A DNA stretch of 64,000 nt, from NCBI GenBank assembly GCA_049299095.1, contig JBAQWV010000022.1:1-64000 (forward strand), written 5' to 3'. Below the pieces are notes generated by a model. The model ran no database searches. It worked only from the letters and a program-made list of their open reading frames with translations, and was not told the origin of the DNA. Both the position numbers and the translations under genes were made by a program. This document shows, piece after piece, positions 41,029-49,718 of the stretch. Within the stretch, counting starts at the first letter, position 1, and every line of letters starts with the position of its first letter. The DNA is from JAAEKA01 sp049299095 (lineage in GTDB: Bacteria > Chloroflexota > Anaerolineae > JAAEKA01).

Positions 41029-42174
41029 ATGCGCGTCACCATGATCTCTAAAGCGGTAGTCGTGGCTGCTTACCAGCGCAAGCTGGAAGAGCTGGCGCGG
41101 CTGCCCGGCATCGAACTCACCGTGATCGCCCCTCCCTCTTGGCGTGACAGCCGCGGGGAAACGCAGCTTCAGCCCACCTTCACCGCGGGCTACCGGCTGG
41201 TCAGCACACCGCTTGCCTTCAACGGCCACTTTCATACCCACTTTTACCCGCAGTTGAGCCGTGTGCTGCACGAAGCCCGCCCCGATGTGTTGCACATGGA
41301 TGAAGAGCCGTACAACCTGGCAACCGGTCAGGCGTTGCGCTGGGCCGCGCGCCGCCGCGTGCCTGCACTCTTCTTCACCTGGCAAAATCTGGATCGCCGT
41401 TATCCACCCCCCTTCCGCTGGATCGAGCAATACAGCTACACACACAGCGCCAGCGCCATTGCCGGCAATCAGGAGGCGCAACAAGTGCTGCGTGGCAAGG
41501 GCTACACGCGCCCGATCGCGGTTATTCCGCAGTTCGGCATTGACCCGCACCTGTTTGAACGTCGCGCGCTACCGCCGCTGGTACCCCCGTCCCCACAATA
41601 CGCCCTGACCCTGGGCTATGCGGGTGGTTTCATACCGGAAAAAGGGGTGGATACCTTGCTGCACGCACTGGCCACCGCCCAAAAGCAGCTTGTCCAGGCT
41701 GGGCAGCGCCCCTTGCGGTTGTTGCTGGCGGGTGGCGGCGCGCAGCAAGCCGCGCTGGAGCAATTGGCCGCGCAGCTTGGGCTGGTTGAGCATGTCCGCT
41801 TCCTGGGTCGCGTGGGATCAGTGACCATGCCCGCGTTCTATGCCAGCATTGATGCGCTGGCGATCCCCAGCCGTACCACCCCCACCTGGAAAGAACAATT
41901 CGGACGGGTGTTGATCGAAGCGATGGCGTGTGAGGTGGTGGTACTCGGTTCTGACAGTGGCGAAATTCCGCACGTAATCGGCGACGCCGGGCTGATTTTT
42001 CCCGAAGACGACGCGGCCACGCTGGCCGGGCAGTTGGTGCAACTGGCGACAGAACCTGCCTGGCGCGCAGCCTTGGCCCAGCGCGGGCGCGCCCGCGTGC
42101 TGGCAAATTTCACGCACCAACACATTGCCGCGGCCACGCTTGACGTGTACCGCGCCATGCTGTCCTACCCGTAA
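41029..42174 (+). CDS. Glycosyltransferase (GT4)
   Basis: A 381-residue GT-B enzyme: MRVTMISKAVVVAAYQRKLE at the N-terminus, TLGYAGGFIPEKGVDTLLHAL at the start of the donor domain, and the GT4 region EQFGRVLIEAMACEVVVLGSDSGEIPHVIGDAG with the paired acidic residues. Acceptor and donor unknown. It stands alone, downstream of an extended -10 promoter, and is followed by a long perfect hairpin. It may add to the polysaccharide made by the cluster at 28-34 kb. Confidence 0.9.
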   Translation: MRVTMISKAVVVAAYQRKLEELARLPGIELTVIAPPSWRDSRGETQLQPTFTAGYRLVSTPLAFNGHFHTHFYPQLSRVLHEARPDVLHMDEEPYNLATGQALRWAARRRVPALFFTWQNLDRRYPPPFRWIEQYSYTHSASAIAGNQEAQQVLRGKGYTRPIAVIPQFGIDPHLFERRALPPLVPPSPQYALTLGYAGGFIPEKGVDTLLHALATAQKQLVQAGQRPLRLLLAGGGAQQAALEQLAAQLGLVEHVRFLGRVGSVTMPAFYASIDALAIPSRTTPTWKEQFGRVLIEAMACEVVVLGSDSGEIPHVIGDAGLIFPEDDAATLAGQLVQLATEPAWRAALAQRGRARVLANFTHQHIAAATLDVYRAMLSYP

Positions 42175-42200
42175 AACCAATTCTGCGGGGCTTAGAACGC

Positions 42201-42236
42201 GAGAACGCTCTGGATTGCCCGGTCCAGAGCGTTCTC
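42201..42236. other. 14-bp perfect hairpin after the glycosyltransferase
   Basis: GAGAACGCTCTGGA (42201-42214) with TCCAGAGCGTTCTC (42223-42236), loop of 8. Neither strand has a T tract, so it is not a standard intrinsic terminator. It may stabilise 3' ends of the converging transcripts. Confidence 0.5.
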
Positions 42237-42330
42237 TATCGAAATAAGGAGGAGAAGAAGAGACTGATCATCTCTATTTGAGAATAGTCTATCACATCCT
42301 CGTTTTCAGTGCTGGACGTGAAACCTACGT

Positions 42331-43284
42331 TTACCCTACGCTTTGTTCCGCATCTGCCATAATTTCGTCGGTAGCTTCCGCCGCCACCACGACAGCTTCC
42401 TCCACAGCTACAGCCAGCGGTGCATCCATCGTATCCAGCATCTCTGCCGGTGGCGCGGCTTCCGCCGCCCCATCGGCCACCACCTGGGCCGCAGTCGCCG
42501 CGTGGGGCATTACCGACTGCAACGCCTCGTCTAGCTTGCGGCGCAGATCGCTGATCACCTGCTTGCGTTCGCTCAAGGTGCTCTGCAACTGTGCCAGCCG
42601 TTCGTTGCGGTTGGACAGTTGTCCGGTTACATCGCTGACTTTCTGGCGCAGCACATTGATTTCAGCCTGCTGGCGTTTGACTGCCTGGCGCAGCCCCATC
42701 GCATCGTTGCCCTCGGCGCGCAAGTTGGTGCGCAGGCTGGTGATAATCTCATCGTTTTCGCCGTGTGACTTCTGCAGCGCGGCCAACTGTTGGCTAACCG
42801 CGTTGAATTGCTGTTCACGCGCCGCCAGTTGCCCCTTCAGGTCATCCACCTGCCTCTGCTGAGCCTGCCGGGCCACGTCGGCGTCCTGTGCAGCCTTTTC
42901 GAGCTGCTCCACCTGGGTGTTGCGTTCCTTGACCTGCCCTTCCAGGCGCGTCAGGGCACGCTCCAGATCGCCGCGCGCCCCTTCCATGTTGCGTACTTGC
43001 GCTTCGGCGGCGGCTTTGGCCTGCTCGCGGTCGCGCACATGGCCTTCCAGCTTGGCAACGTGCGCCTTGAACTCGTTCGCCTCCCGCTCGCGATGCTCCA
43101 GGCGCACGTTGAGCTTCTCCGTCTCTTCGCGTGCCTTTTGGCGTTCGCGTTCCAATTGGCTGGCCTGGCTGGTAAACGCGGCTCTTTGCGCGTTAAGCTG
43201 CCTGGTGCTGCTGTTGCGCATCACCAGCCACATTACCACCAGCCCCAGAACAAAACCGATCACCGCCCACAGGATTGGATCCAT
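42331..43284 (-). CDS. Membrane-anchored long coiled-coil protein, function unknown
   Basis: A 317-residue protein with one N-terminal membrane helix (ILWAVIGFVLGLVVMWLVM). About 230 residues of charged coiled coil follow (for example RERQKAREETEKLNVRLEHR and QQRQVDDLKGQLAAREQQF). The C-terminal tail is acidic and Ala-rich (AEAAPPAEMLDTMDAPLAVAV). The layout resembles RmuC-like or ZipA-like anchors only in general shape; no catalytic domain is present. It stands alone between two hairpins. Confidence 0.8.
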   Translation of the reverse strand: MDPILWAVIGFVLGLVVMWLVMRNSSTRQLNAQRAAFTSQASQLERERQKAREETEKLNVRLEHREREANEFKAHVAKLEGHVRDREQAKAAAEAQVRNMEGARGDLERALTRLEGQVKERNTQVEQLEKAAQDADVARQAQQRQVDDLKGQLAAREQQFNAVSQQLAALQKSHGENDEIITSLRTNLRAEGNDAMGLRQAVKRQQAEINVLRQKVSDVTGQLSNRNERLAQLQSTLSERKQVISDLRRKLDEALQSVMPHAATAAQVVADGAAEAAPPAEMLDTMDAPLAVAVEEAVVVAAEATDEIMADAEQSVG

Positions 43285-43447
43285 ACTGGCCTCCTGAATT
43301 GACTGACAACGTGCTGGCTGCGGCCAGCCACAAAGGATGGGGTCACGATAAAGGGGTGGAACGAAACAAACATCTATAATTTAACACTGTTTTGTGTGTT
43401 AGACAAGTGCATCGTGCCTGCATTCAAAGACATGCCCGCACAGCGGG

Positions 43448-43453
43448 TATAAT
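43448..43453 (+). promoter_or_regulatory. -10 box of the second NUDIX gene
   Basis: TATAAT, 32 bases before the ATG at 43486, with CGGAGGCAAGGA as ribosome binding site. No clear -35 at standard spacing. Confidence 0.45.
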
Positions 43454-43485
43454 GCAATGACAATCCCAACACGCGGAGGCAAGGA

Positions 43486-43950
43486 ATGGCTCGCAAAGTC
43501 ACAACGCTGGTTTATGCACTGCGCGACGGCCAGGTGGCGCTGATGCGGCGGCGCAAATGGCCGAACTTTGGACAATGGACCGCACCCGGCGGCAAGGTAG
43601 AGCTGGACGAATCGCCACAGGAATGTGCCGTGCGCGAATTGGCCGAAGAAACGGGTCTGCTGGCCGCGGGCCAGCCCGAACTGCGCCTGATCGTCACCGA
43701 AACCTCGCCCGTACCCGATGAACACTGGCTGATGTTTATCTATCTGATACGCCAGACCACCGGCGAGTTGGCGACTGACAGCGTCGAAGGCGAGTTGGCC
43801 TGGGTGGACGTGGATCAGGTGCTGGCGTTGGATATTCCCCAGGCCGACCGCATCTTTTACCCGCTGGTGCTGGATGGTACACCCTGCCCGCGCAGCCTGA
43901 AATTCAGCTATGACGCCGCGCTCAAGCTGATAGAGTGGCGCATTGAATAG
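43486..43950 (+). CDS. NUDIX hydrolase (MutT-like)
   Basis: A 154-residue single-domain NUDIX enzyme. The Nudix box is GGKVELDESPQECAVRELAEETGL, complete in its catalytic glutamates. The N-terminus (MARKVTTLVYALRDGQVALM) is the first strand of the fold. It may clean up oxidised nucleotides such as 8-oxo-dGTP or hydrolyse other nucleoside diphosphates. It has a good ribosome binding site. The Pcm gene converges, with the stops only four bases apart. Confidence 0.9.
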   Translation: MARKVTTLVYALRDGQVALMRRRKWPNFGQWTAPGGKVELDESPQECAVRELAEETGLLAAGQPELRLIVTETSPVPDEHWLMFIYLIRQTTGELATDSVEGELAWVDVDQVLALDIPQADRIFYPLVLDGTPCPRSLKFSYDAALKLIEWRIE

Positions 43951-43953
43951 CCC

Positions 43954-44628
43954 TTACCAACCATACGCACCCAGCAGCGGCACAAACACCACTGGCGACA
44001 GCTCTTCGCGCGAAAAGGTGTCGCCGCGGCGCTGCACCAGCAGCAAGTTTTGACAGTCGAGCGGGCCGACCGGAGCCAGTAATCGCCCGCCGTCAGCCAG
44101 TTGCTCCAGCAGCGGCTGCGGCACGTCCGGTGCAGCACAAGTGAGGAGAATTGCATCATATGGACTGTGTTCGGCCCAGCCCAGGCTGCCATCACCGACG
44201 CGATACTGCACGTTGGCCGCGCCCCAAGCCGTCAGGGTTTGCCGGGCACGTTGTGCCAGCGCGTCCAGCCGCTCTACTGTGTACACGGAGCGGGCCAGCA
44301 GGCTGAGCAGCGCGGTCTGATAACCAGAGCCAGTACCGATCTCCAGCACCTTTTCGTCGCCGCGCAAGTGCAACAACTCGGTCATATGCGCCACCACGTA
44401 GGGCTGTGAGATCGTTTGCCCCTCACCGATGGGCAGCGCGCCGTCGTAATACGTCGCCGCGCGGTCTTGATCAGGCACGAACAGCTCGCGCGGGATGCGT
44501 TGCATAGCCGCCAGCACGCGCGCGTTCCGCACACCGCTGGCCTGGAGCTGGTGCTGCACCATCCAGTCGCGCTGTTCCGCAAAAGGCAGATCACGCGGAG
44601 CCGATGTACGCACGGGCTTTACGTCCAT
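43954..44628 (-). CDS. pcm: Protein-L-isoaspartate O-methyltransferase
   Basis: A 224-residue AdoMet-dependent methyltransferase. Motif I is KVLEIGTGSGYQTALLSLLA, preceded by the family-specific GQTISQPYVVAHMTELL. It methylates isoaspartyl residues in aged proteins to start their repair. The ATG at 44628 is used, with GAAGGG upstream overlapping the end of the acylphosphatase gene; a TTG at 44640 is the alternative. It is translated right after the acylphosphatase gene in the same unit. Confidence 0.93.
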   Translation of the reverse strand: MDVKPVRTSAPRDLPFAEQRDWMVQHQLQASGVRNARVLAAMQRIPRELFVPDQDRAATYYDGALPIGEGQTISQPYVVAHMTELLHLRGDEKVLEIGTGSGYQTALLSLLARSVYTVERLDALAQRARQTLTAWGAANVQYRVGDGSLGWAEHSPYDAILLTCAAPDVPQPLLEQLADGGRLLAPVGPLDCQNLLLVQRRGDTFSREELSPVVFVPLLGAYGW

Positions 44629-44636
44629 AATACCCT

Positions 44637-44915
44637 TCAATAGCGCACTGCAAAGCTGGTCAGGTCGCCGGTGGGAGTTTCCTCCAGCACGGTGACATCA
44701 GTTACGTAGGCGTTGGGCGGGCCAGTCTGGCACCACGCCACCACTTTATTGACTGCGCTAGCTTCACCCTCGAAAACCGCCTCGACGCGGCCATCGTCCA
44801 GATTACGCACCCAGCCGCGTGCACCGTGCGCCAGTGCCTGCCGCTGCGTAGTCGCGCGGAAAAATACCCCGTGAACGTGCCCGCTGATCCAAACATGCAC
44901 GCGCCTGACTGGCAT
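44637..44915 (-). CDS. Acylphosphatase
   Basis: A 92-residue protein, the usual size. The active site Arg lies in HGVFFRATTQRQA and the Asn in GWVRNLDDGRVEAVFEG. It hydrolyses acyl phosphates such as carbamoyl phosphate or 1,3-bisphosphoglycerate. ATG 44915 (MPVRRVHVWISGHVHG) is chosen because homology begins there and GAGG lies upstream; two further in-frame ATGs (44936, 44981) would add unrelated residues. The stop lies eight bases before the pcm ATG. Confidence 0.93.
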   Translation of the reverse strand: MPVRRVHVWISGHVHGVFFRATTQRQALAHGARGWVRNLDDGRVEAVFEGEASAVNKVVAWCQTGPPNAYVTDVTVLEETPTGDLTSFAVRY

Positions 44916-45060
44916 GACAGTACCTCGTGGAAGCATAAAACGCGGATTTGATGCGTTCTGCTCCTGTTGTATCATTTCCAACGCACGCTGTCAAGCGAAG
45001 ATTTTATCGCAAGTGCCGGGCGCTGTCACCCCGTTCAGTCACGCCGTATTCCCGCCCAGA

Positions 45061-46980
45061 TTACTCCGCCAACTCCAGCCAGCGCAGCATGGCCGCGTCC
45101 AGATCGGCTTCGCTGGCGGCCAACTGCTCGGCCAGCGTTTGCAGCCGCTGATAATCATCACCGCTGGCAGCCAGCTCGGCATGCAGCGCGGCCAGTCGCT
45201 CCTCCAGTGCGTGAATCTGTGTTTCCAGTCCTTCCCGCTCGCGCTGTTCTTTCCATGACACCTTGCGCGTGGATTCGCCGCGCCGCGCCGGCTTAGGGCG
45301 TTCGCGCGTGGCAGGCTCAACGTGCGGGCTGCGCGACGCTTCCCCCGCGCGCAGGCTCTGGTACACTTCAAAGGGCGCGGGGTAACGGCCACTGACGGCG
45401 CCGCCCGGCGCAAAATTGACCAGGAAATCCACGGTGCGGTCCAGGAAATAGCGGTCATGGCTGGCGACCACCAAACACCCCTTGAAGTGGTCGAGAAATT
45501 CCTCCAGCACGGTCAGGGTTTGAATATCGAGATCATTGGTCGGCTCGTCCAGCAGCAGCACGTTCGGCTGGTGCATCAGCGTGCGCAGCAGGTAAAGCCT
45601 GCGCCGTTCGCCGCCGCTCAGCGCACCGATATAGGCATATTGCTGTGGCCGCGGGAACAAAAACCATTCCAGCATCTGTGGGGCATCAATCAATTGCAAA
45701 TCCACGGCCATGCGATTCCAGGCCGGTGTGTTGCGTTCTGCGATGCGAATCAGCTCGGCTTCCCCCTTGATGAAATCCAGCACGCGCTGCGCGGGGTCCA
45801 GCTCGACGTTGCGTTGGTCATAGTAGCCCAAATGCACCGTTTCCCCCCATTCGACTGTGCCTGCATCCGCCACCAGCCGCCTCGCCAGAATGTCGAGAAA
45901 GGTGCTTTTGCCCGCGCCGTTGGGGCCGATGATGCCGATGCGATCACCGGGGGCCAACTCGAAATCCACATTTGTCAGCACGGCCCTGGCGTCGTAGGCT
46001 TTGGCGATGCCCTGCGCGGTCAGCACCTTTTTACCGAGGCGGCGGCTGGCCAGCGTCATAGCGACGCGCTCTTGCTGCGTGTCGTAGCGCAGCCGCTCCA
46101 TCTCTGCGGCCCGCTGCTGCCGTGCTTTTTGCTTGGTGCCGCGCGCCGAGGGCGACCGGCGCAGCCATTCCAACTCGCGGCGCAGCAGGCGTTGACGGTC
46201 TTCTTCGGCTTTCGCCAGCCGCGCGTGACGCTCGGCAGACAATTCGAGGTAACGGCTGTAGTTGCCGAGATAACTGACCAGCGTGCGGCGATCCAGCTCA
46301 ACGATGCGGTTAACCACACGGTCAAGGAAGTAACGGTCGTGTGTAACCAGCAGCAGCGCGGCAGGCATCGTCAGCAGGAATTGTTCCAGCCAGTCAATTG
46401 TCTCCGCGTCCACATGGTTGGTCGGCTCGTCCAGGATGAGCAAATCGCCGGGGTCGAGCAGTGCGCGCGCCAATGCCACGCGCTTGCGTTGGCCGCCGCT
46501 TAGCGCGCCGACGCGCAGACTGGGCGATGGCTCGATACCCAGCCGTGTTAACACCGCACGGGCTTGTGCTTCCGCGGCCCAGCCGGCTGTGCGATCCATG
46601 GCCGCGTTCAGGTCGGCAAAGCGCGCCTGCGCGCGTGGATCGTCAGGCGCGTCCTGCAAAGCCAGATTGGCTGCTTCGTAGTCGCGCAGCAAGCGCATCT
46701 GGGGTGCGTCGCTCTGAAACAGCGTTTCCAGGACTGAGAGCTGGTCGTCGAGGACGGGTTCCTGCGGCAGGTAGCGCACGCGCACGTTGCCCCAGATGGT
46801 CACTCGCCCGGCGTCTGGCGCTTCTACACCCGCGATGATGCGCAGGAGGGTGGTTTTGCCGCTGCCGTTGATGCCGATCAAGCCGATGCGGTCGCCGCTG
46901 TTGACGAGCAGGCTGACACTGTCGAGCAGCACGCGTTCGCTGTATTGTTTGCTGACGTTGTCGAGGGTTACCAGGTTCAC
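45061..46980 (-). CDS. uup: ABC-F family ATPase, Uup-like
   Basis: A 639-residue soluble protein with two ABC domains and no membrane segments. NBD1: GINGSGKTTLLRII, LSGGQRKRVALARALL, LLILDEPTNHVD. NBD2: GPNGAGKSTFLDIL, LSGGERRRLYLLRTL, VLLLDEPTNDLD. The domains are joined by the ABC-F linker (LRRELEWLRRSPSARGTKQKA). The C-terminal 80 residues form a coiled coil (EGLETQIHALEERLAALHAE), the DNA- or ribosome-binding tail of Uup. ABC-F proteins act on translating ribosomes; Uup is also linked to transposon excision and ribosome assembly in E. coli. Confidence 0.92.
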   Translation of the reverse strand: MNLVTLDNVSKQYSERVLLDSVSLLVNSGDRIGLIGINGSGKTTLLRIIAGVEAPDAGRVTIWGNVRVRYLPQEPVLDDQLSVLETLFQSDAPQMRLLRDYEAANLALQDAPDDPRAQARFADLNAAMDRTAGWAAEAQARAVLTRLGIEPSPSLRVGALSGGQRKRVALARALLDPGDLLILDEPTNHVDAETIDWLEQFLLTMPAALLLVTHDRYFLDRVVNRIVELDRRTLVSYLGNYSRYLELSAERHARLAKAEEDRQRLLRRELEWLRRSPSARGTKQKARQQRAAEMERLRYDTQQERVAMTLASRRLGKKVLTAQGIAKAYDARAVLTNVDFELAPGDRIGIIGPNGAGKSTFLDILARRLVADAGTVEWGETVHLGYYDQRNVELDPAQRVLDFIKGEAELIRIAERNTPAWNRMAVDLQLIDAPQMLEWFLFPRPQQYAYIGALSGGERRRLYLLRTLMHQPNVLLLDEPTNDLDIQTLTVLEEFLDHFKGCLVVASHDRYFLDRTVDFLVNFAPGGAVSGRYPAPFEVYQSLRAGEASRSPHVEPATRERPKPARRGESTRKVSWKEQREREGLETQIHALEERLAALHAELAASGDDYQRLQTLAEQLAASEADLDAAMLRWLELAE

Positions 46981-47040
46981 ACTGTGAGCATAGCACGGCG
47001 CGCGCCATTTACCAAAAAGTTTGATGCAGGCCGCTGAACG

Positions 47041-47070
47041 TTGGCGTTTTGCCCCAAGTCCGGCTATAAT
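47041..47070 (+). promoter_or_regulatory. ychF promoter
   Basis: TTGGCG (47041-47046), an 18-bp spacer, TATAAT (47065-47070). The leader of about 100 nt contains a tiny ORF, MLAGAIVY (47101-47127), whose significance is unclear. Confidence 0.6.
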
Positions 47071-47175
47071 GCCCGCAGTTCAAGCTGGACTGCCCAAGCT
47101 ATGCTTGCTGGAGCTATTGTTTATTGACCCGGCAGGCAATATCATTCTTCATTCACCTATTAAGCACGCATTATC

Positions 47176-48261
47176 ATGGAAATTGGCATCATCGGACTTC
47201 CCAACAGCGGTAAAACGACCATCTTCAACGCGCTGACCCGCGGCGACCAGCCTACGTCGGCCACTTCTTCCGGCAAGCTGGAGTTCCACAGTGCGGTGGT
47301 GGACGTGCCGGACGAGCGTGTGGACATCCTGACAGGTATGTTCAAACCGCGCAAAACTATCTACGCCAAAGTGACCTACACCGACATCGCGGGGTTGGAT
47401 CAAGGCATGGCGCAAAAGGGGCTGAGCGGGCAACTGCGCCATCGTATCAGCCAGATGGACGCGTTCATTCATGTGGTGCGCGCCTTCGACAACGACAGCG
47501 TGAGCCATCCGCTCGTGACGGTTAACCCGCAGCGCGACCTGGAGGTGCTGGAGCAGGAGATGATCCTGCTGGACCTGCTGGCTGTGCAAAATCGCCTGGA
47601 ACGCATTACCGAAGGCATTAAGCGTGCCAAGAAGGGTGGCGAAGAGCGGCAGGGGCTGGAAACAGAGCAGGTGAGCTTTGAGCGGATGCAGGCTGCGCTG
47701 GAGGCAGAAACGCCGCTGCGCGATCTGGAATTCAGCGCGGAGGAACTACCCAACCTGCGCGGCTTTGGCTTTTTGACACTGAAGCCGGTGATGGTGCTGG
47801 TGAATCTGGGCGATGAGGCCGCGCCACCAGAGCAATTTATCCGTTACCAGCACCGCGCCACCGAGTTGATGGCGCTGCAAGGCAAACTGGAGATGGAAAT
47901 TGCACAACTGGAGGCTGACGAAGCCAGCATGTTTATGGAAGAGTTCGGCATCAGCGAGCCGGCGTTGAGCCGCATGATCCGCGCGAGCTATGATCTGGTG
48001 GGGCTGGAAAGTTTCTTCACTGTGGGCGAGGACGAAGTGCGCGCCTGGACGGTGCGCAAGAATTCCAACGCGGTTGAGGCGGCGGGCGCGATCCATTCCG
48101 ACCTGGCGCGCGGCTTTATCCGTGCCGAGGTGGTGTCGTATGCGGATTTGATCGCGACGGGCGGCATGGTGGAAGCCAAAAAGGCCGCGGCGTTGCGGCT
48201 GGAAGGCAAGGACTATATGGTGCAGGACGGCGACATTCTGCACGTGCGCTTCTCGCCCTGA
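47176..48261 (+). CDS. ychF: YchF/OLA1 family P-loop ATPase/GTPase
   Basis: A 361-residue translation factor-type P-loop protein. G1 is GLPNSGKTTIFNALTRG, G3 is DIAGLDQGM, and the G4 region reads VNLGDE rather than the NKxD of GTPases, in line with this family's preference for ATP. A coiled-coil insert (QNRLERITEGIKRAKKGGEE) and a C-terminal TGS domain (ending GKDYMVQDGDILHVRFSP) complete it. It binds ribosomes and is linked to stress responses in other bacteria. Monocistronic, facing the rRNA methyltransferase. Confidence 0.95.
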   Translation: MEIGIIGLPNSGKTTIFNALTRGDQPTSATSSGKLEFHSAVVDVPDERVDILTGMFKPRKTIYAKVTYTDIAGLDQGMAQKGLSGQLRHRISQMDAFIHVVRAFDNDSVSHPLVTVNPQRDLEVLEQEMILLDLLAVQNRLERITEGIKRAKKGGEERQGLETEQVSFERMQAALEAETPLRDLEFSAEELPNLRGFGFLTLKPVMVLVNLGDEAAPPEQFIRYQHRATELMALQGKLEMEIAQLEADEASMFMEEFGISEPALSRMIRASYDLVGLESFFTVGEDEVRAWTVRKNSNAVEAAGAIHSDLARGFIRAEVVSYADLIATGGMVEAKKAAALRLEGKDYMVQDGDILHVRFSP

Positions 48262-48294
48262 GCAAGCTGAGAAGTCCACACGCGGGCGCGGCGG

Positions 48295-49653
48295 CTACGC
48301 GCGCACGAACAGCGCCATACTTTCAATGTGATAGGTTTGCGGGAAAAGGTCAACCGGCTGCACCTGCACGAGACGATAACCGGCTTGCAGCAGCAGCTTG
48401 GCGTCGCGCGCGAGCGTGGCCGGGTCGCAGGAGATGTAGAGCAGTTTGGCAGTGCGCAAACGGGCTAACTGGGCCACGACTTCCGGGCCAGCACCGCTGC
48501 GCGGGGGATCAATCAAGGCGATGTCAAGGCGCGGCCCGGTGGTGGCATCCTCCGGACCATCCAGCGTCGCCAGCACTTCGGCCACCGGCCCTTCGTGCAG
48601 GGTCACGTTGTCCAGGTCGCGCGCGTTCCAGGCGAAATCCTCGCACGCGGAGGGCGATTCTTCGATGCCAATGACCTGGCCCACCTGCCCAGCCAGGCTG
48701 AGGCCAAATAGTCCCACCCCACAGTAGCCATCCAGGAGGATTTCATGCCCGTGCAGATCGAGCATTTCCGTAGCTAGCGCCACCATTACTTCCGCGCCGA
48801 CGGTATTTACCTGGAAGAAGCTGGCAGCGGATACACGGAAAACCCGCTCGGCTACCTGCTCCTCCAGCCATGGATCGCCGATCAGCGGTTGGAAGTCACC
48901 ATCGCGACGGCGTATCACCGCGCGCACGGGCAGGTCTTCGATCACAAAGTTCGGCGCACGCTCGCCAATAGTCTCGAAAGCCAGCAAACGCTGATCGGTA
49001 TTGATGCCCGCGCGCAGACTGACGCGGCGTACCGTTACCGGTGGCTCTGCCGGGTCTTCCGGCTCATCCAGCAACTCGTTTTCCACCGGTGTAGCCTGCA
49101 AAGCCGCGTGCATTTCGTCCAGCAGGGGATGCAACAGCAGGCAGCGTTCCACCGCCAGAATGTCATCGTTAGGCGTGCTGCGCGGCTGGCCCTGGCCCAC
49201 GCCGTCGCGCACGTACCCCAGCCCGCCGGCTGCATCAGCCGTCAACTGCACATGGTTGCGATAGCCAAAGTCGAGCAGGCCCGCGTCGTCGGCCAGGGCA
49301 ATCGGTTCCAGCACCGGCGGCTCGGCAATGCCGCCCAGGCGGCGTAGCTGATCCGCCACTACTTCCGCTTTTAACGCCAGTTGCCGTTCGTAGGTGATGT
49401 GTTGCCATTGGCAGCCGCCGCATTGGCCCGGCCCGAAATAGGGGCAGGGGGGCGTGACGCGGTCATCGGAGGGTGTGACCACCGTCAACAGGCGCGCACG
49501 TGCCCAACGCGGCTTTTCTTCTGTCAGTTCGACCGTGACTGTTTCACCGGGGATGGCATAGGGAACGAAGATGATCTTGCCGGCGTGCTGGCCAATGGCT
49601 TCGCCGCCGTGGGCGATGCTGGTGAGGGAGAGGGAAATGGGGGCTGTTGACAT
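48295..49653 (-). CDS. RlmD/TrmA-type RNA uracil-5-methyltransferase
   Basis: A 452-residue enzyme with an N-terminal TRAM domain (ISLSLTSIAHGGEAIGQHAG), an Fe-S cysteine set (CPYFGPGQCGGCQW plus ERCLLLHP), and a Rossmann methyltransferase domain (EILLDGYCGVGLFGLSLAG). The catalytic Cys is in LLYISCDPATLARD. It makes 5-methyluridine in 23S rRNA, or tRNA in some relatives. The ATG at 49653 is used because the 25 residues added by the upstream ATG are translated repeat DNA. Confidence 0.9.
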   Translation of the reverse strand: MSTAPISLSLTSIAHGGEAIGQHAGKIIFVPYAIPGETVTVELTEEKPRWARARLLTVVTPSDDRVTPPCPYFGPGQCGGCQWQHITYERQLALKAEVVADQLRRLGGIAEPPVLEPIALADDAGLLDFGYRNHVQLTADAAGGLGYVRDGVGQGQPRSTPNDDILAVERCLLLHPLLDEMHAALQATPVENELLDEPEDPAEPPVTVRRVSLRAGINTDQRLLAFETIGERAPNFVIEDLPVRAVIRRRDGDFQPLIGDPWLEEQVAERVFRVSAASFFQVNTVGAEVMVALATEMLDLHGHEILLDGYCGVGLFGLSLAGQVGQVIGIEESPSACEDFAWNARDLDNVTLHEGPVAEVLATLDGPEDATTGPRLDIALIDPPRSGAGPEVVAQLARLRTAKLLYISCDPATLARDAKLLLQAGYRLVQVQPVDLFPQTYHIESMALFVRA

Positions 49654-49668
49654 GACATTCGAGTTGAC

Positions 49669-49710
49669 GGGTAGCGAGTGGCGGGTAGCGATGTTAGCCA
49701 CCCGCCACTC
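49669..49710 (+). repeat. Period-7 repeat that also forms a hairpin
   Basis: Heptads GGGTAGC GAGTGGC GGGTAGC GATGTTA GCCACCC GCCACTC. The outer units form an 11-bp stem (49676-49686 with 49700-49710). It lies between the glutamate dehydrogenase stop and the rRNA methyltransferase start and has no T tract. Confidence 0.55.
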
Positions 49711-49718
49711 AGATCTGT

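Noticed and set aside
42201..42236. Intrinsic terminator
   Set aside because: The 14-bp stem is perfect but neither strand has a T tract, so it is listed only as a hairpin.
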